Origin: Spirosoma linguale DSM 74 | GTDB taxonomy: Bacteria > Bacteroidota > Bacteroidia > Cytophagales > Spirosomataceae | Direction: 5' to 3' | Assembly (NCBI GenBank): GCA_000024525.1 | Contig: CP001769.1 | Location: 4,187,001-4,251,000, forward strand | DNA: 64,000 bases | Shown: piece by piece, positions 60,343-64,000 of the stretch | Layout: each line of letters begins with the position of its first letter | Position numbering within the stretch: position 1 is the first letter of the stretch | Notes under the pieces: model-generated | What the model saw: the letters and a program-made list of their open reading frames with translations, nothing else | Database searches by the model: none | Told to the model about the DNA's origin: nothing | Translations under genes and position numbers: made by a program

Positions 60343-62283
60343 TCATTTCCCAGCACTCATCTTCAGCAAAAAATCCCGCACCAGCACTTGTTGATCCGTA
60401 CTGATAAAATCAACGCCCGCTTCACGGAGTTTTGCCCAAACGAGCGGGTCTTCGGGACTCGCCCAGAGCCGTAGCTTTTTCCCTTGCTGATGTACCTGAT
60501 CAACCAGTTGGCGCAGTTTCTGAAACTCGTCCGCTGGCATGTCGCCCTTTCCCCGCCACCGAATCTGGTTTGGATAGGAATCGCTGATTATCGGCATCAG
60601 AACGGCGTTATACCCCTTGCCAAGATCGGCAGGACGACCATCTATCGCCATCAGCGGTTGCTTCACCTTTGCCATTGCGGCCACGGGTCTGTTACCGGAC
60701 AACACGATGCTGACCACCCCGGCACTACCCTTTCTATCACCAACAATCAGCGACTTATAGCGCTGCAAGACCTTCATTAACGCGTTGAAGGTGCTGTCGG
60801 CGTTGGTTTTGGCGTCGATCATCAGGTAAAACGGCCCTTTATACATTGGAAACACCTGGCCGCCATTTTGCCGGATTCGCTCGGCCAGCGGTTTGAGGTA
60901 CAGGTTTTCGAGGGTAGCCGCCGGATTTTTGATGGTTGGCCGGTCGTGCGCTACATACAGGTTATCATCAATCAGATGCACGTCGGCTTCAACACTGGTG
61001 AAACCGTTATCCAGCGCATCCCAAAGCGGGCGCGACTGCTCGTAGTCGTTATGGGCATGGGCGTTCATAAGCGGCACTACCCCGGCAGGCTGCTGGGGGA
61101 CAATGGCTTGGGCGATAGGCTGTGTCCAGGCGGTTTCAACATCCCCCGGCATAAACGGGTTGAACTTGGGCTTGCTGGAAATGATCTTCGCCCGAAGCAG
61201 GAGCACATCATCCGTCAGGGCATAGATGGCGGCTGTATCAATCACTTCGCGGAGCAGCTCGGCCTGTGTACTACCTTTTCTGACGCCAAAAAACTGAATG
61301 CGATATGTCACGTCGGGTTCGGTTTTAACCCGCACGACCAGCTTGTTTCCCATTTGTGGTAACTGTTTCAGTGTGACGCCCGAGGTAGCGTAAAAACGAC
61401 CGGCTTCCATAGATTCAACCAACGACTTCGGGGTCAGTTCGGGGGCGTCGACCATCACCCAGCTTCGACCCGAATTGCTGAACTCAGGCCCGAAAAAGTA
61501 GTAATTGTGGCTGTCATCTGTACCCAACCCATACATCAGCGGGCGGGCTTGTTGCAGAAAATGCAGGTTGATTTTATCCCACATGGCCTCCGTGCCTTCG
61601 TGGGTGCTGTCGCCGTAATTATTGACCAGATGATGCCCATTGAAGACTTCAAAGAAGCGTTCGTACCGGAGCTGCATCAGGTCTTCAGCTTTGATGGCGT
61701 AGTAAAAATTAGGGTGGTTAATGTGCGGAAACATGGGCTGACCCGTCAACCGTCGTTGTGCTACCACCATGTCGATGTTGTTTTGCATGACGTCAGCCAC
61801 GCTGTTTCCTGGCAACGGCCGAATGAGATTCTTTACATTCGTCACGTTCATGTGTATGGGCTTACCCTGATAGCCCGTCGATACCTCTTCACTTTTCAGG
61901 ATCAGAAACTTCCCCGGCTCTTCAAAATAATTCCGGTATTCGTGCAGTTGTTTGAGCCGGACACTCAGCGAGTCATTTTGCCCTTTTCGGTACGTCACCC
62001 AATCCGGCCCGAACGTGCGCAGATACCGGTCGAACGTCCGGCGTCGATCTGGCTGGCGAGGTACGTTTACCCATTTATCAACGTCCTGAATGATGTTATG
62101 GTCGGACAACCCAACGAACTGGTAGCCATTGGCCTTGTACCAGTCCATGATCATTTCGGGATAATCGTCACCGTCGCTCCAGAGCGAGTGCGTGTGTAGA
62201 TTACCTTTGTACCAGTGCTGCGCCTGTGTGATGGAGATAGCCAACAGGAATAGTACGACGCTGAAACAGGCGTTTTTTTTCAT
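60343..62283 (-). CDS. Fusion of PHP-type phosphoesterase and GDPD-like domain
   Basis: 646 residues. Signal peptide to about residue 21 (TQA-Q). Residues 24-380 carry a PHP-like metal site (GNLHTHSLWSDGDDYPEM, His30, His32; GLSDHN; later MFPHINHPNF and LGTDDSHNYYFFGP). A short linker ends near QAIVPQQPAG. Residues about 403-646 are a glycerophosphodiesterase-like domain with MNAHAHNDYEQ (His409), VEADVHL (Glu432, Asp434) and YVAHDRPT (His446). Both catalytic sets look intact and the frame is unbroken. Normally these are two separate proteins of Bacteroidota. Likely removes phosphate or glycerol phosphate groups outside the cell; substrate unknown. Confidence 0.85.
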   Translation of the reverse strand: MKKNACFSVVLFLLAISITQAQHWYKGNLHTHSLWSDGDDYPEMIMDWYKANGYQFVGLSDHNIIQDVDKWVNVPRQPDRRRTFDRYLRTFGPDWVTYRKGQNDSLSVRLKQLHEYRNYFEEPGKFLILKSEEVSTGYQGKPIHMNVTNVKNLIRPLPGNSVADVMQNNIDMVVAQRRLTGQPMFPHINHPNFYYAIKAEDLMQLRYERFFEVFNGHHLVNNYGDSTHEGTEAMWDKINLHFLQQARPLMYGLGTDDSHNYYFFGPEFSNSGRSWVMVDAPELTPKSLVESMEAGRFYATSGVTLKQLPQMGNKLVVRVKTEPDVTYRIQFFGVRKGSTQAELLREVIDTAAIYALTDDVLLLRAKIISSKPKFNPFMPGDVETAWTQPIAQAIVPQQPAGVVPLMNAHAHNDYEQSRPLWDALDNGFTSVEADVHLIDDNLYVAHDRPTIKNPAATLENLYLKPLAERIRQNGGQVFPMYKGPFYLMIDAKTNADSTFNALMKVLQRYKSLIVGDRKGSAGVVSIVLSGNRPVAAMAKVKQPLMAIDGRPADLGKGYNAVLMPIISDSYPNQIRWRGKGDMPADEFQKLRQLVDQVHQQGKKLRLWASPEDPLVWAKLREAGVDFISTDQQVLVRDFLLKMSAGK

Positions 62284-62456
62284 TAGCAGATTAAGGGTAG
62301 GAAACAGGATTTTATTCGAATGCAGTAAAAGTACCGAACGACCCTTAAATTTAGGCTACCGAACGCCAAGCCTTAACAAAAGGGTTATTTTGCAGTGCAG
62401 CACCGATTTTGTGTTTGCTCCTCATCCCAAAGCGTTCCAATACGAATTAACATACT

Positions 62457-63254
62457 GTGCCTACTCATCAACCTGAACTCCGAACCGTCAACGTAACGCG
62501 CTACGCCAAACCCCTGCGGGAGGGTGGTTCGTTACCCGCCCTGGTCGAGGCCGACGACGATTTCCTATACGTACTCAAGTTTCGCGGGGCTGGTCAGGGA
62601 ACCAAAGCCCTCATTGCGGAACTGGTAGCGGGCGAAATTGCCCGCGCCCTCGGCCTGCGTATTCCCGAAATCGTTTTTGCCACCCTCGACGAAGCCTTTG
62701 GCCGCACCGAGCCCGACGAAGAAATTCAAGACCTTCTTCGCGCCAGTGAGGGGCTCAATCTGGCACTTCATTACCTGTCCGGCTCGATCACCTTCGATGC
62801 CATCGTGAACACGGTCGATGCTAAACTAGCTTCGCAGATTGTGTGGCTGGATTGCTTCGTGACCAACGTAGACCGCACCGCCCGCAACACGAATATGCTG
62901 ATCTGGCACAAAGAACTCTGGTTGATCGACCACGGCGCGGCCCTTTATTTTCACCATAACTGGGACAATTGGGAAGCCCAGAGCCTGCGGCCGTTTGTAC
63001 AGGTTAAAGACCATGTACTGCTGCCCCGTGCATCGGAACTGGCCACCGTCGATGCTGAATACCGTGCCATCCTCTCGCCCGACCTTCTTCGAAGCATTGT
63101 GGCGCTGATTCCGGACGATTGGCTGAAGAACCCATCCGTTCTGGAATCGCCAGTCGAGCAACGGGAGGTATACGCCCGGTTTTTAGAGAACCGGCTAACC
63201 TCGTCACAAATTTTTGTCAACGCAGCAATCGAAGCCCGAAATGCACTTGTTTGA
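62457..63254 (+). CDS. HipA-like kinase family protein
   Basis: 265 residues starting at GTG 62457. The protein is shorter than full HipA (about 440) and lacks its N-terminal subdomain. Kinase-like features: phosphate-loop zone KFRGAGQGTKALIAELVAGE, catalytic loop NVDRTARNTNMLIW and metal-binding IDHGAALYFHHN. It resembles the family usually found next to DUF3037, as here, where its end overlaps the next start. Possibly a toxin-like kinase, but this type lacks a proven role. Confidence 0.82.
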   Translation: MPTHQPELRTVNVTRYAKPLREGGSLPALVEADDDFLYVLKFRGAGQGTKALIAELVAGEIARALGLRIPEIVFATLDEAFGRTEPDEEIQDLLRASEGLNLALHYLSGSITFDAIVNTVDAKLASQIVWLDCFVTNVDRTARNTNMLIWHKELWLIDHGAALYFHHNWDNWEAQSLRPFVQVKDHVLLPRASELATVDAEYRAILSPDLLRSIVALIPDDWLKNPSVLESPVEQREVYARFLENRLTSSQIFVNAAIEARNALV

Positions 63255-63615
63255 GTATGCCGTTATCCGCGTCATGCCGCGCGTTGAACGGGAAGAGTTT
63301 ATAAATGTGGGCGTCATTGTGTATTGCCGCCCGCTGGGTTTTCTGAAAACGCTGTACACGCTGAACGAAACCCGGCTGCGTGCCTTGTCAGCAGAGCTGG
63401 ACATTGACGAAGTCCGCGAACGGATTCAGGCGTTCGAGAAGATTTGTGCGGGTCGCAAAGAAGGCGGCACCATTGGTCAACTCGGGATAGCCGAGCGTTT
63501 CCGCTGGCTTACGGCTACACGCAGTACCATCGTTCAATCGTCGCCGGTACACCCCGGCCTGTGTACGGATGCTGACGAAACGTTGATGAAGCTGTTTGAA
63601 CAGTTGGTTTTGTAA
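63241..63615 (+). CDS. DUF3037 family protein
   Basis: 124 residues from the ATG at 63241 (MHLFEYAVIRVMPRVEREEF), overlapping the HipA-like gene by 14 bp. An upstream TTG is less likely. Features: FINVGVIVYCRPLGFLKTLY, RIQAFEKICAGRKEGG, LGIAERFRWLTATRSTIVQS and HPGLCTDADETLMKLFEQLV, all typical of DUF3037. Function unknown. The pair is a known association that hints at a toxin-antitoxin or signalling unit. Confidence 0.87.
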   Translation: MHLFEYAVIRVMPRVEREEFINVGVIVYCRPLGFLKTLYTLNETRLRALSAELDIDEVRERIQAFEKICAGRKEGGTIGQLGIAERFRWLTATRSTIVQSSPVHPGLCTDADETLMKLFEQLVL

Positions 63616-63620
63616 TTTTT

Positions 63621-63648
63621 GTACCGCCGGACTTTAGTCCGGCGGTAC
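63621..63648. terminator. Terminator-like hairpin after DUF3037
   Basis: GTACCGCCGGACT (63621-63633) and AGTCCGGCGGTAC (63636-63648) form a 13-bp perfect stem with a 2-base loop. It lies 5 bp after the DUF3037 stop and 11 bp before the next ATG, so it could also affect that gene's translation. Confidence 0.65.
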
Positions 63649-63658
63649 GTTTAACACC

Positions 63659-64000
63659 ATGCACCCATTCACAAAACTTTATATCTGGCTATTTTTAGGC
63701 TTAAGCACAACCGCCTTCGCCCAGCCGCGAACGGACGGCTTTCTTAAGAATGTACTTTCCAAAAACTCCCACCCCGTTTTTCAGGAGGTCATTAACCATC
63801 CCGAAGATTACCGACTGCAAATCATTTACACGAAAATTGACCGGGATAAGCACAACACGCCTTCGTTTACGAACTACTACTTCCGGGTAGACAGTACGGA
63901 GTATTTCAACCCAGCCTCAACGGTTAAGCTTCCCCTGGCGTTGTTATCGCTGGATAAGCTGAACAGCCTGAAAAATCCGAAACTGACAAAGTTTACGGCT
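63659..64000 (+). CDS. Class A beta-lactamase-like serine hydrolase (truncated by window end)
   Basis: The ATG at 63659 opens a frame that runs to the window edge (114 codons visible). Signal peptide (HPFTKLYIWLFLGLSTTAFA-Q). The segment ends with NPASTVKLPLALLSLDKLN, in which STVK fits the SxxK active site of class A beta-lactamase/transpeptidase-like hydrolases. Later motifs lie outside the window, so function is uncertain. Confidence 0.72.
   Translation, partial: MHPFTKLYIWLFLGLSTTAFAQPRTDGFLKNVLSKNSHPVFQEVINHPEDYRLQIIYTKIDRDKHNTPSFTNYYFRVDSTEYFNPASTVKLPLALLSLDKLNSLKNPKLTKFTA

Noticed and set aside
1..64000. tRNA, rRNA, tmRNA and insertion sequences
   Set aside because: Looked for conserved stems, TPsiC-type words and transposase motifs on both strands; none was convincing by eye. 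A tRNAscan-SE and ISfinder run would settle this.

Overview
The window looks like a chromosomal segment from a member of the Bacteroidota, most likely a Spirosoma-like cytophagale. The evidence is three type IX secretion system (T9SS) type A cargo proteins, a GldA-type gliding ATPase, bacillithiol synthase BshA, an exosortase/PID-CTERM pair, a TAnnTTTG-type promoter element and many long intergenic inverted repeats. Base composition is fairly even, with AT-rich patches at about 4.45-4.9 kb and 21.1-22.0 kb. No rRNA, tRNA, CRISPR array, transposase or phage module was seen. The assignment rests on gene content only; no database search was possible.

Layout. 0-14 kb: a secreted tandem-domain protein cut by the window edge, a subtilase, Xaa-Pro aminopeptidase, a TetR regulator, a CotH-kinase T9SS protein, a Fic protein with a degenerate motif, an exported DUF1080/sugar-isomerase pair, a MoeB-rhodanese protein, PanD, a flippase-like membrane protein, RfaE2 and a YugP peptidase. 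14-31 kb: methyltransferase lipoprotein, amino acid permease, GldA, DUF4136 lipoprotein, AroB, MFS transporter, two orphan immunity-like ORFs, a Tat-exported aminotransferase, glycosyltransferase 9, M16 peptidase with MazG-like protein, fatty acid hydroxylase, type II NADH dehydrogenase, BshA and a UbiA prenyltransferase.

31-49.5 kb: MerC, an exported Gfo/Idh/MocA oxidoreductase, a T9SS protein with duplicated GGDG modules, an MbnP-MbnH pair, a secreted sugar isomerase, DUF1059, an alpha/beta hydrolase, and a TPP riboswitch controlling a compact thiamine salvage operon (thiM-thiE-thiD-tenA, with 4-base overlaps between the first three). A 1440-residue T9SS surface protein with seven repeated modules follows, then a PID-CTERM mini-protein and its probable exosortase. 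49.5-58.6 kb is accessory: three paralogous AraC regulators, two cupins, a DUF418 gene split by one in-frame amber codon, an acyltransferase and small NTF2-like and membrane proteins. 58.6-64 kb: NTF2-like protein, class C serine hydrolase, a PHP-GDPD fusion, a HipA-like kinase with DUF3037, and the start of a class A beta-lactamase-like hydrolase.

The main themes are cell-surface and periplasmic biology (T9SS cargo, exosortase, Tat proteins, lipoproteins, LPS precursor enzymes) and riboswitch-controlled cofactor salvage. The most promising candidates for a little-described system are the minimal exosortase/PID-CTERM locus, the MbnP-MbnH pair without methanobactin genes, the PHP-GDPD fusion, and a 20-bp motif shared upstream of two genes next to the AraC paralogs. 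Nearly every convergent gene boundary carries a long inverted repeat, and two of these belong to one sequence family.
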